In this document: one piece after another, positions 7,792 to 14,354 of the stretch
How the letters are laid out: every line of letters starts with the position of its first letter
Numbering within the stretch: the first letter of the stretch is position 1
NCBI GenBank assembly: GCA_035291705.1
Contig: DATDRM010000277.1
Location: 1-18,971, forward strand
Length of the DNA stretch: 18,971 bases
From: DATDRM01 sp035291705
GTDB taxonomy: Bacteria > Chloroflexota > Anaerolineae > Anaerolineales > UBA4823
Reading direction: 5' to 3'
Made by a program: the position numbers and the translations under genes
The notes under the pieces: model-generated
What the model was told of the DNA's origin: nothing
Databases searched by the model: none
Seen by the model: only the letters and a program-made list of their open reading frames with translations

Positions 7792-7795
7792 CCAA
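7766..7795 (-). promoter_or_regulatory. Candidate enolase promoter
   Basis: On the minus strand, TTGGAT (7790-7795) and TATTCT (7766-7771) are separated by 18 bases, upstream of the enolase Shine-Dalgarno sequence. The match is moderate (4 of 6 in each box). It overlaps the opposing acyltransferase promoter. Confidence 0.35.
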
Positions 7796-7838
7796 GATTA
7801 TCTCCCCGCCCATCACACGGTAAGCGAATCCCCCAGGA

Positions 7839-8534
7839 ATGTCCCTTCTAACAGACTCCCCAAAACCCTCAACCCCTGACCAGCGTGACAGCAAACGCTA
7901 TTATTTTTATGCCACGCCGTTTCGGAAAATACTGACGCCCATGCTGCAGGCCGTCTTCTGGGTTTTCATGGATCTGCGCGTCAAGGGAGTAGAAAACTTA
8001 CCCTCCCGTGGCCCTATCATCTTGGCCGCCAATCACTTGACTGAATTTGATATGTTCCCGATGCAGTTCGCCATCCCGCGCCCGATCTTCTTTATGGGTA
8101 AGGAAGAGCTCTTTCGTAATCCCTTATTGGACCTGATTATTCGCAATCTGGGTGCCTTTCCGGTACAACGCGGGGCGCGTGACGAATGGGCCTTACAGCA
8201 CGCCCTGCGCGTGCTGGAACATGGTCAGGTGATGGGGATCTACCCGGAGGGGAAGCGCAGTCGAGGTCACGGCCTGCTGCCTGCGAAGACAGGTGCCGCC
8301 CGCCTGGCAATCGCCGCTGGCTGCCCGGTGGTGCTCATGGCGGTGGACGGCACCCAGCACCTGCTCAAAGGTCGTCCTCGCCGCACCCGCGTGGATATCA
8401 CGCTCTCCAGGCCGATGTTTCCACATCCTGGAGAACCGGCCTTGGATTTCACCGACCGGTTGATGTTCGCCCTGGCAGAATTGTTACCCCCCCAGCTGCG
8501 CGGGGTCTACGCCGTCCACCCCAAGGACTTCTAA
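7839..8534 (+). CDS. plsC: PlsC-type 1-acylglycerol-3-phosphate acyltransferase
   Basis: 231 residues. This enzyme transfers an acyl chain to lysophosphatidic acid or a related acceptor at the membrane during phospholipid synthesis. The acyltransferase signature NHLTEFD (H66, D71) is followed by MGKEELFRNP (86-95), a block that binds the glycerol phosphate in the family, and then YPEGKRSRG (135-143), a variant of the usual EGTRS block with Lys in place of Thr. AGCPVVLMAV is the fourth conserved block. A hydrophobic stretch near 35-46 may dip into the membrane. The ATG has only a weak AGGA site. It ends tail-to-tail with pyrG, with overlapping stops (CTAA). Confidence 0.88.
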   Translation: MSLLTDSPKPSTPDQRDSKRYYFYATPFRKILTPMLQAVFWVFMDLRVKGVENLPSRGPIILAANHLTEFDMFPMQFAIPRPIFFMGKEELFRNPLLDLIIRNLGAFPVQRGARDEWALQHALRVLEHGQVMGIYPEGKRSRGHGLLPAKTGAARLAIAAGCPVVLMAVDGTQHLLKGRPRRTRVDITLSRPMFPHPGEPALDFTDRLMFALAELLPPQLRGVYAVHPKDF

Positions 8535-10177
8535 CTAACGCTAACCGCCTCGAACTCCGCCGGCTTCAACACTCCCGCTCGCTCCCGCACCGCTTCCAAA
8601 AAGGCCACAAACAGCGGGTGAGGCCGGTTCGGACGGGAGAGAAACTCCGGATGAAATTGGGTGCCTAGCATGAAAGGATGGTCGGCCATTTCGGCGATCT
8701 CGACCAGGCGACCATCGGGGGAAATGCCCGAAAAGCGCATCCCCGCCGCATTCAAGACCTCACGGTAAGCATTGTTGAATTCGAAGCGATGCCGGTGGCG
8801 CTCGCTGACCATCTCTTGCTGATAAGCTCGCCGCGCCACAGTCTCTGGTTGCAGTTCGCAGGGGTACAATCCCAGGCGCATCGTACCGCCCATGTCGGTG
8901 ATGTCACGTTGGTCTGGCATTAAATCGATCACCGGATGGGGGGTAGAACGGTCAAATTCCGTCGAATTGACCTCTTCATTCCCCAAAACGTACCGGGAGA
9001 ACTCGATCACCATCAACTGCATCCCTAAACACAGGCCCAGGTAAGGCACCTGATTTTGGCGCGCATAGCGCGCCGCCTGGATTTTCCCTTCGATGCCACG
9101 GCTGCCGAAGCCTCCTGGGACAATGATACCGTCCGACCGAGCCACCTGATCCCAGCCGCGTCCTTTCTCCAGCTCTGCAGAATGCACCCATTCGATTTCT
9201 ACCTCGATCCCTAACGCCAGGCCGGCATGGAAGAGCGCCTCGCGCACGCTCATATAGGCATCGTGTAGCTCAACGTATTTTCCCACCAGGGCAATCCGCA
9301 CGCTGGGCATGCTGCTCCGGACTTTTGCGATCAGGCGTTCCCACTCAGTCCAATTTGGCCGGCGGCGCGCTTTTAGCCCCATACGCTCTAGCAGGTACTC
9401 TCCGACACCGGCCCGTTCCAGGGTTATTGGGACTTCATATAAAACCGGAGTAGTGACCATTGGGACAACTGCCCGCCGTTCGACATCACAAAACAAGGCG
9501 ATCTTGTCGCGCAGGCCTTCGTCCACCGGGTGGTCCGAGCGGGCCACAATCATATCCGGCGTAATTCCAATCGAGCGTAGCTCGCGCACCGAATGTTGGG
9601 TCGGCTTGGTTTTGAGTTCATCGGTCGCACCGATATGGGGCAACCAGGTGACATGCACATAAACACTGTTCTCACGCCCTACATCGCTGCGCATCTGGCG
9701 CAGGGCTTCCAGGAAAGGCAACGATTCGATATCACCGACGGTGCCGCCGATCTCCACCAGGACGATCTCCGCCCCGGTTGTTTTCGCTACCAATCCAATG
9801 CGGCGTTTGATCTCGTTTGTGATATGCGGGATGACCTGGATCGTCCCGCCGAGATAATCTCCTCTGCGCTCCTTGGCGATCACCTCGGCATAGACTTGCC
9901 CGGTGGTCACGTTGCAGACGCGGTTCAGGCTGGTATCGATAAAGCGTTCATAATGACCCAGGTCGAGATCGGTTTCCGCCCCGTCGTCCAAAACGAAAAC
10001 CTCGCCATGCTGGTACGGACTCATCGTGCCAGGGTCGACATTGATGTAAGGGTCCAGCTTCTGAACCGCTACAGCGAAACCGCGCTCTTTCAACAATCGC
10101 CCGACCGCGGCCGCGGTGACCCCTTTGCCAACCGAGCTGACCACACCACCGGTAAAGATAATATATTTAGTCGTCAT
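8531..10177 (-). CDS. pyrG: CTP synthase
   Basis: A 548-residue glutamine-dependent enzyme converting UTP to CTP in the cytoplasm. The N-terminal synthetase domain (about 1-270) starts KYIIFTGGVVSSVGKG (P-loop) with LDPYINVDPGTMSPYQHGEVF and EIGGTVGDIES. The C-terminal class I glutaminase domain (about 295-535) has the oxyanion region PGGFGSRG, the nucleophile C383 in GLCLGMQ, and H509/E511 in QFHPEF. All catalytic residues are present and length is normal. It starts 3 bases after the stop of the Roadblock gene, with AGGATGA overlapping that stop as its ribosome site, so the two form an operon. Its stop overlaps that of the acyltransferase on the other strand. Confidence 0.97.
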   Translation of the reverse strand: MTTKYIIFTGGVVSSVGKGVTAAAVGRLLKERGFAVAVQKLDPYINVDPGTMSPYQHGEVFVLDDGAETDLDLGHYERFIDTSLNRVCNVTTGQVYAEVIAKERRGDYLGGTIQVIPHITNEIKRRIGLVAKTTGAEIVLVEIGGTVGDIESLPFLEALRQMRSDVGRENSVYVHVTWLPHIGATDELKTKPTQHSVRELRSIGITPDMIVARSDHPVDEGLRDKIALFCDVERRAVVPMVTTPVLYEVPITLERAGVGEYLLERMGLKARRRPNWTEWERLIAKVRSSMPSVRIALVGKYVELHDAYMSVREALFHAGLALGIEVEIEWVHSAELEKGRGWDQVARSDGIIVPGGFGSRGIEGKIQAARYARQNQVPYLGLCLGMQLMVIEFSRYVLGNEEVNSTEFDRSTPHPVIDLMPDQRDITDMGGTMRLGLYPCELQPETVARRAYQQEMVSERHRHRFEFNNAYREVLNAAGMRFSGISPDGRLVEIAEMADHPFMLGTQFHPEFLSRPNRPHPLFVAFLEAVRERAGVLKPAEFEAVSVS

Positions 10178-10180
10178 AGC

Positions 10181-10555
10181 TCATCCTACCAATCGCACCA
10201 GATCCTCTGTCGCCCGACGCATCTCCAAAAAAACCAGGCCCAACTTCGCCTGCGGGCGAGCCAGAGCGGTTAACACCGCTTCCTCACCCACCGCCATTAA
10301 AATCACGAAACCATTCTTGCCACGAATATAGACCTGCTCCGGCAGTCCCCGCTCCAATTCTCCACTAATCCGCTCGCCGAGGCTGAGCATGGCGGCTGAC
10401 ATCGCCGAGACGCGATCTTCCTCGACCTCGACCGGCAAAGACGAGGCCATGATTAAACCATCGACCGAGACAACCGCCGAAGCTTCGATGTCCGGCGAAG
10501 CATTTTGCATCTCGCGCAGCCGATTGACCATCAGTTCTATGCGTGAATTGACCAT
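10181..10555 (-). CDS. Roadblock/LC7 domain protein
   Basis: A 124-residue single-domain protein. The sequence matches the MglB/LC7 pattern: an initial helix (RIELMVNRLREMQ), then the strand-helix segment ASAVVSVDGLIMASSLP, then MSAAMLSLGERISGELERG, and a final GFVILMAVGEEAVLTALARP. Such proteins dimerise and regulate Ras-like GTPases or act as small scaffolds; no GTPase gene lies in this window. It starts at an ATG five bases after GGGGAGGA, a strong ribosome site. It is the promoter-proximal gene of a two-gene operon with pyrG, which starts 3 bases after its stop. The functional reason for the pairing is unknown. Confidence 0.88.
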   Translation of the reverse strand: MVNSRIELMVNRLREMQNASPDIEASAVVSVDGLIMASSLPVEVEEDRVSAMSAAMLSLGERISGELERGLPEQVYIRGKNGFVILMAVGEEAVLTALARPQAKLGLVFLEMRRATEDLVRLVG

Positions 10556-10600
10556 GCCGTCCTCCCCGAATTGATAGGAGTCTTGTCCGAATTACCCACG

Positions 10601-10629
10601 AGTTTACCATATGCATGCTCCAATTGCAA
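10601..10629 (-). promoter_or_regulatory. Candidate promoter of the Roadblock-pyrG operon
   Basis: On the minus strand, TTGCAA (10624-10629) and TAAACT (10601-10606) are separated by exactly 17 bases, about 45 bases before the start at 10555. It is divergent from the tRNA promoter. Confidence 0.45.
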
Positions 10630-10652
10630 AATGCTTTTTGATTAACTCCTCC

Positions 10653-10682
10653 TTGACGTATCTTCACCAACCGCATTATACT
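10653..10682 (+). promoter_or_regulatory. Promoter of tRNA-Pro
   Basis: TTGACG (10653-10658, 5 of 6) and TATACT (10677-10682, 5 of 6) with an 18-base spacer. Transcription would begin about two bases before the mature tRNA 5' end at 10691. Confidence 0.75.
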
Positions 10683-10690
10683 CACGCACA

Positions 10691-10763
10691 CGGGGTGTAG
10701 CGCAGTTGGTAGCGCACCGCGTTTGGGACGCGGGGGTCAGCGGTTCGAGTCCGCTCACCCCGA
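10691..10763 (+). tRNA. tRNA-Pro (anticodon TGG)
   Basis: A full cloverleaf can be folded by eye. The 7-bp acceptor CGGGGTG / CACCCCG pairs perfectly. The D-arm is GCGC/GCGC. The anticodon stem CCGCG/CGCGG closes loop TTTGGGA, which gives anticodon TGG at positions 34-36. The T-arm is AGCGG/CCGCT with loop TTCGAGT. The discriminator is A. The CCA end is not encoded (CTA follows), so it must be added enzymatically. TGG reads CCA and, with wobble, other proline codons. Confidence 0.97.
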
Positions 10764-10775
10764 CTATGAGAAAGT

Positions 10776-10860
10776 GGAACGTGAAGCGTGAAAAAATCCC
10801 TTCACGTTTCACGTTTTACGTTTCACCCTTCACCTTTTACGCATTACGTTTCAACTATCA
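10776..10860 (+). repeat. Inverted/degenerate repeat hairpin after tRNA-Pro
   Basis: A 15-bp stem with one G-T pair lies at 10778-10792 / 10801-10815, with an 8-base loop, and can be extended by two more G-T pairs. The 3' arm runs into TTTTACGTTT, so it could end the tRNA transcript. The bases beyond, to about 10860, are degenerate copies of TTCACGTTT/TTACGTTT units, so the region looks like a decayed array of a 7-9-base motif and its complement. Confidence 0.6.
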
Positions 10861-10897
10861 CACCCAACTTACCAAAGTTACTCAGGGAGTAAATTTG

Positions 10898-11227
10898 ATG
10901 GCACGACCAAAGTATGATGGCGTTATTCAAGCTGTACGTTACACGGCCGAGGGTCAGGTACTTTGGGTGCGAGCTTATCTACGGCGAGGACCAACCTGGT
11001 CCGATCATGTCCTGCTCGACCGACTGGCGCTGATTCAGCAACTTAAATCAGGCAAGCGCTTCTTTGCCGGTCACCGGATACCACTAATGGCGGGCACTTT
11101 CGAAGTCTCTGCACCGGTCAGGTTACTTAATAAGAATGGCCAGGAGATCCTGGTCATTAGCGACCCACTGGTCGCCAGTGACCTACAGGCTGAAAACGAT
11201 TGCCTTGAGGGCGTACCGCTCTTATAA
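10898..11227 (+). CDS. Conserved-looking hypothetical protein (109 aa)
   Basis: A 109-residue soluble protein with no membrane segment or signal peptide. The start chosen is the ATG at 10898 behind CAGGGAG; a longer open frame extends back into the tRNA and is certainly spurious. Visible blocks are KYDGVIQAVRY, VLWVRAYLRRGPTWSDHVLLDR, LIQQLKSGKRF and a C-terminal GQEILVISD. The alternating strands suggest a small all-beta or alpha/beta fold. I do not recognise a Pfam family with certainty; the sequence has the look of short hypothetical proteins in Anaerolineae. The -10 box of the next gene overlaps its stop codon. Function unknown. Confidence 0.72.
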   Translation: MARPKYDGVIQAVRYTAEGQVLWVRAYLRRGPTWSDHVLLDRLALIQQLKSGKRFFAGHRIPLMAGTFEVSAPVRLLNKNGQEILVISDPLVASDLQAENDCLEGVPLL

Positions 11228-11228
11228 T
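11200..11228 (+). promoter_or_regulatory. Promoter giving a probable leaderless transcript
   Basis: TTGCCT (11200-11205) and a perfect TATAAT (11223-11228) with a 17-base spacer. The -10 overlaps the TAA stop of the preceding gene. The predicted start falls at about 11235, exactly on the GTG start codon of the downstream gene. Confidence 0.55.
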
Positions 11229-11234
11229 ATCGGC

Positions 11235-12059
11235 GTGCCTACACCTTTCTACCACCTGGACATCGCCGAAAATCTATTAGCCAATCCGGCACTGGCACAC
11301 CCTGTACAACAGTTTCTATGGGGACAGCGCAGCGCATTTCTGCTCGGCAACACTGCCCCGGATGTGCAGGTGATCTCTCGGCAGGAGCGTCAGGCCACGC
11401 ATTTCTTCAGCCTGCCGGTGCGCGCCGATGCCCAACTTCCCTGGGAGCGCTTGTTGGGGACCCATCCTTCGTTGGCCCAGCCCGCCAGGATTCCCGGCGC
11501 CCAGGCGGCCTTCATAGCCGGTTACCTGTGCCACCTGCAAGCCGATTGGATGTGGATCGTGGATATCTTCGCACCGGTCTTCGGTCCAGATTGTAGATGG
11601 GAAACCTTCTCCCAAAGGCTCTACCTGCACAATGTGCTGCGAGCTTACCTGGATCAACAAGTCACCCCCACCCTGGCTGCCGATACGTCCGACTGCTTGA
11701 AAGGAATTCGACCAAACCACTGGCTGCCATTTGTCCAGGATGGTCATCTCGGCACCTGGCGAGATTACCTCGCTGGACAATTGGAACCCGGCGCGGCAGC
11801 AGAAACCGTGGAAGTGTTTGCCAGCCGCCAGGGCCTTTCCCCCCGCGAGTTCTATCAATTGATCGAGTCGGAAGAGCGCATGGAGCACGAAGTATTCATC
11901 CACCTGCCGCGCTTGCAGCTGGAGACCTATCACCAGGGCTTGATCGAATCAAACCTGGAACTGCTCCAGGCATACTTCGGCCCTCAAAACAAGCCCAAAT
12001 ACATCCCAGTTACCGGGCTGCCGGCACGACCCGGATCGTTTGATCATCAAACGATATAA
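11235..12059 (+). CDS. Zinc-dependent phospholipase C-like protein
   Basis: 274 residues if started at the GTG at 11235. The sequence fits the bacterial zinc phospholipase C / S1-P1 nuclease-like family: it opens PTPFYHLDIAENLL (H7, D9), then FLLGNTAPDV (D43), ATHFF (H56) and the helix AAFIAGYLCHLQADWMW (H100, D104), which supply metal ligands in this family. No signal peptide is seen, unlike the secreted clostridial toxins, so an intracellular lipid or phosphoester role is more likely. Upstream in-frame starts inside the preceding gene (from 11136) would overlap it by about 90 bases and add no conserved sequence. The GTG has no Shine-Dalgarno sequence but lies 7 bases after a TATAAT box. The C-terminal codons contain a 21-base palindrome. 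Confidence 0.72.
   Translation: MPTPFYHLDIAENLLANPALAHPVQQFLWGQRSAFLLGNTAPDVQVISRQERQATHFFSLPVRADAQLPWERLLGTHPSLAQPARIPGAQAAFIAGYLCHLQADWMWIVDIFAPVFGPDCRWETFSQRLYLHNVLRAYLDQQVTPTLAADTSDCLKGIRPNHWLPFVQDGHLGTWRDYLAGQLEPGAAAETVEVFASRQGLSPREFYQLIESEERMEHEVFIHLPRLQLETYHQGLIESNLELLQAYFGPQNKPKYIPVTGLPARPGSFDHQTI
12035..12055. repeat. Perfect 21-base palindrome at the gene boundary
   Basis: Arms ATCGTTTGAT (12035-12044) and ATCAAACGAT (12046-12055) flank a single central base. It encodes the last residues before the stop at 12057 and ends 14 bases before the next ATG. It could be an operator or, as RNA, an 8-bp hairpin. Confidence 0.6.
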
Positions 12060-12069
12060 AGGTTATCAG

Positions 12070-12843
12070 ATGAAAGTAATCGAACGTTCACTCTGGCGCG
12101 GCGAGGGCAACCCGCTCTCTTTCTTCGACCGTATCCGCGGCATCTGGCGATTTGGCGTTTCCTGGGATAGGGACCTCCGGGCTCAGGAGACCCTGCTCGC
12201 TGGCCTGGAACGCGGACTGGGCAATGCCTATACGGTAGTGCGCAACGTAACCCTGCCCGGATTGGAAATCCCGATTCCGCTTGTCTTGGTCGGTCCACCG
12301 GGCATTTTCACGATCTATGTCAGCTCGCTGAAAGGTATCTACCGGGCGAAAGATGATGCCTGGTACGTCCTTGAAGGCCGCAGCGATCAATATACTCCCG
12401 CCAGGCCGAACCTGGTACGGCGGGTTTCAATCCTTTCCCGTGCTGTGCAAAACTATCTCGCCATCCAGGGTCGTCGCTTGGAAGGTGGAGAGGCGGTGCT
12501 TTTCTTCGCCCATCCCGGTGTGCATGTCGAAGCGGTACACCCCACCATCCGCCTAGTGCAATTCGACGGCATCGACCGGTTCGCCGAAAGCCTGGTGAAA
12601 ACCCCTAGCATCCTGGATTCTACCGATGTTTACTGGATCGCCAGCACCTTGGCCAGGGCACGGCCTTCGAAGCCTGAAGCCACTTCTCCCTTAGCCGGAC
12701 GCAGACCTGTCGTGGATCTGGTCGGCGTTGGGAACTTGCGCATGCGCCCCTGGCAGTGGCTGGTCCTGGGCCTGCTGACGCTGATCACGATCTGCGTGGT
12801 GATCGTTTTCGCTTTTATTGCTGCGCAGAACCCTGTTTTCTGA
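12070..12843 (+). CDS. NERD-like domain protein with C-terminal membrane anchor
   Basis: 257 residues from the ATG at 12070, which has AAAGG seven bases upstream; an earlier in-frame ATG at 12040 lies inside the preceding gene. The region 37-102 resembles the nuclease-related domain: QETLLAGLERGLGNAYTVVRNVTLPG followed by LVLVGPPGIFTIYVSSLKG. The Asp expected before the VVxGPxG strand and the Glu-x-Lys expected after it are replaced (EIPIPLVLV; IYVSS), so if this is a NERD domain it is probably catalytically dead. A single hydrophobic helix (229-251) near the end would anchor it with most of the protein in the cytoplasm. The assignment is by eye. The gene ends in a hairpin (12831-12855). Confidence 0.6.
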   Translation: MKVIERSLWRGEGNPLSFFDRIRGIWRFGVSWDRDLRAQETLLAGLERGLGNAYTVVRNVTLPGLEIPIPLVLVGPPGIFTIYVSSLKGIYRAKDDAWYVLEGRSDQYTPARPNLVRRVSILSRAVQNYLAIQGRRLEGGEAVLFFAHPGVHVEAVHPTIRLVQFDGIDRFAESLVKTPSILDSTDVYWIASTLARARPSKPEATSPLAGRRPVVDLVGVGNLRMRPWQWLVLGLLTLITICVVIVFAFIAAQNPVF

Positions 12844-12855
12844 GAAAAAACAGGG
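12831..12855 (+). terminator. Weak terminator-like hairpin at end of the NERD-like gene
   Basis: CCCTGTTTT (12831-12839) pairs perfectly with AAAACAGGG (12847-12855), enclosing the TGA stop in the loop. It lacks a good T-tract (ACTTTGCC follows), so partial termination or mRNA stabilisation is as likely as full termination. Confidence 0.35.
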
Positions 12856-12858
12856 ACT

Positions 12859-13638
12859 TTGCCTATCTTAACAAACAAATATGCGAGTAATCTTTTGTCC
12901 ACGCCATTTCTATCTATCATCATCCCAGCCCACAATGAAGAACACCGCCTGCCCACTACGCTGGAGCAGGTGAAAGCTTTCTTACAAACCCAGCCTTACA
13001 ACGCCGAAATCTTGGTTGTCGAGAACGCCAGCCAGGATCACACCCTCCAGATAGCACTCGAGTTCGCCAAAACCCATTTCACAGACCAGCCCCTCATTCG
13101 GGTTCTCCAGGTGCAAGAACGGGGGAAAGGGGTTGCCGTCAAGCGCGGCATGCTGGAGGCGCGCGGCGAATACCGCTTCATGTGTGACGCCGATCTTTCC
13201 ATGCCGATTGGTGAGGTCAACCGATTTCTGCCACCCGCCTTGACCGGATTCGATATCGCCATCGCCTCGCGTGAGACCGCCGGGGCAGTGCGCTACAATG
13301 AACCCGCCTACCGTCATCTGGTGGGTCGGGTATTCAACACCCTGATTCGGGTGCTCGCCCTGCCGACGCTGCAAGATACCCAGTGTGGCTTTAAATGTTT
13401 TCGGGCAGCCGTGGTCGATGATTTGTTCCGCCAGCAGAAGATTTCCGGCTGGTCTTTCGACGTCGAAATCCTATACATCGCTCGCCGGCGCGGTTACAAG
13501 ATCCTCGAAATTCCCATCCCCTGGTATTACAACGCCAACAGCAAAATCAGTGTGGTTAAAGACTCATTCCAGATGGGTTTGGACATCCTTAAAATCCGCT
13601 TGAATGACCTGCGAGGCGGATATGGCCCGGCACATTGA
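12859..13638 (+). CDS. GT2 glycosyltransferase, dolichyl-phosphate sugar synthase-like
   Basis: Up to 259 residues. A family 2 glycosyltransferase that uses a nucleotide sugar and probably a polyprenyl phosphate acceptor on the inner membrane face. Numbering from 12859: LSIIIPAHNEEHRL (18-31) is the GT-A nucleotide-binding start, VVENASQD (53-60) follows, and CDADLSMP gives the DxD metal motif D110/D112. Then come IASRE, QDTQCGFKCFRAA and GWSFDVEILYIARRRGYKILEIPI, the pattern of ALG5/DPM1-like enzymes. There is no C-terminal membrane domain. The start is uncertain: TTG at 12859 has a close AGGG site; TTG at 12895 would give the more usual MSTPFLSIIIPAHNEE start. It overlaps the RNase HII start by 17 bases. 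Confidence 0.85.
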   Translation: MPILTNKYASNLLSTPFLSIIIPAHNEEHRLPTTLEQVKAFLQTQPYNAEILVVENASQDHTLQIALEFAKTHFTDQPLIRVLQVQERGKGVAVKRGMLEARGEYRFMCDADLSMPIGEVNRFLPPALTGFDIAIASRETAGAVRYNEPAYRHLVGRVFNTLIRVLALPTLQDTQCGFKCFRAAVVDDLFRQQKISGWSFDVEILYIARRRGYKILEIPIPWYYNANSKISVVKDSFQMGLDILKIRLNDLRGGYGPAH

Positions 13639-14278
13639 CCAGACTCTGCTCCGCTCTGCGCCCGACCTGAACTTCGAGAAAAACCTATGGCGATCCGGAG
13701 TTCAACATGTCGCCGGGATCGACGAAGCTGGCCGGGGGGCGCTGGCTGGTCCGGTGGCAGCCGCAGCCTTGGTCTTGCCTCCCGGTCACTCTGTCTTGAA
13801 AACCTTACATGGAGTGCGCGATTCAAAAGAGCTGACCCCCACCGCACGAACCTCCTGGGCGCATTGCCTGCACCAGGTAGGCCTGGCCTGGGGCGTTGGT
13901 TTCGCCTCGCAGCAGGAGATTGATGCGCTTGGCATCCTCGCCGCCACTCGCCTGGCCGCCCAGCGCGCGCTGGATGGGTTAGCGATCTCTCCCCAGCATT
14001 TGCTGTTGGACTACATTTTCTTGCCGGATTGCCCTTTGCCGCAAACTGCACTGATCAAAGGCGATGCCCGCTCCTTGAGCATCGCCGGCGCCTCGATCCT
14101 CGCCAAGACCGCCCGGGATGCCCTGTTATGTGAAATGGACCGGACTTATCCCGGCTTCGGCTTCGCCAGCCACAAGGGCTATGGCACACCAGGACATCTG
14201 GCCGCGATCGCCCGCCTGGGACCCAGTCCCATCCACCGCCTTAGCTTTGCGCCAATTAAAGATCTAGTGATCAGGTAA
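13622..14278 (+). CDS. rnhB: Ribonuclease HII
   Basis: 218 residues from the ATG at 13622, chosen because GAGGCGG lies five bases upstream; another ATG at 13604 has no ribosome site. The enzyme removes RNA from RNA-DNA hybrids and misincorporated ribonucleotides. Family motifs are complete: GIDEAGRGALAGPV (D34, E35), RDSKELT (67-72), LLLDYIF (D130), IKGDARSLSIAGASILAKTARD (D166) and SHKGYGTPGH. The acidic active-site residues D34, E35, D130 and D166 are all present. It overlaps the 3' end of the glycosyltransferase gene by 17 bases, so translation is probably coupled. Confidence 0.95.
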   Translation: MARHIDQTLLRSAPDLNFEKNLWRSGVQHVAGIDEAGRGALAGPVAAAALVLPPGHSVLKTLHGVRDSKELTPTARTSWAHCLHQVGLAWGVGFASQQEIDALGILAATRLAAQRALDGLAISPQHLLLDYIFLPDCPLPQTALIKGDARSLSIAGASILAKTARDALLCEMDRTYPGFGFASHKGYGTPGHLAAIARLGPSPIHRLSFAPIKDLVIR

Positions 14279-14354
14279 TTAGGGATCACGGAATCAGGGA
14301 TAAGGGAATAAGGCTTTCCTGATCCCTAGTCCCTTCTCCCCAATCCCTTCCTGG
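14279..14354. repeat. GGGATNA-type imperfect inverted repeat between rnhB and corA
   Basis: The left half repeats AGGGATCA / AGGGATA / AGGGAATA, and the right half is the complement type (CTGATCCC, TAGTCCC, CAATCCC). It folds as an imperfect hairpin centred near 14315 between two convergent genes, so it may end transcription from both sides. The build resembles the degenerate array after tRNA-Pro, with a different unit. Confidence 0.5.

Noticed and set aside
10706..10897. N-terminal extension of the 109-aa protein
   Set aside because: The extended frame begins inside tRNA-Pro and runs through the repeat hairpin; the ATG at 10898 has a good ribosome site.
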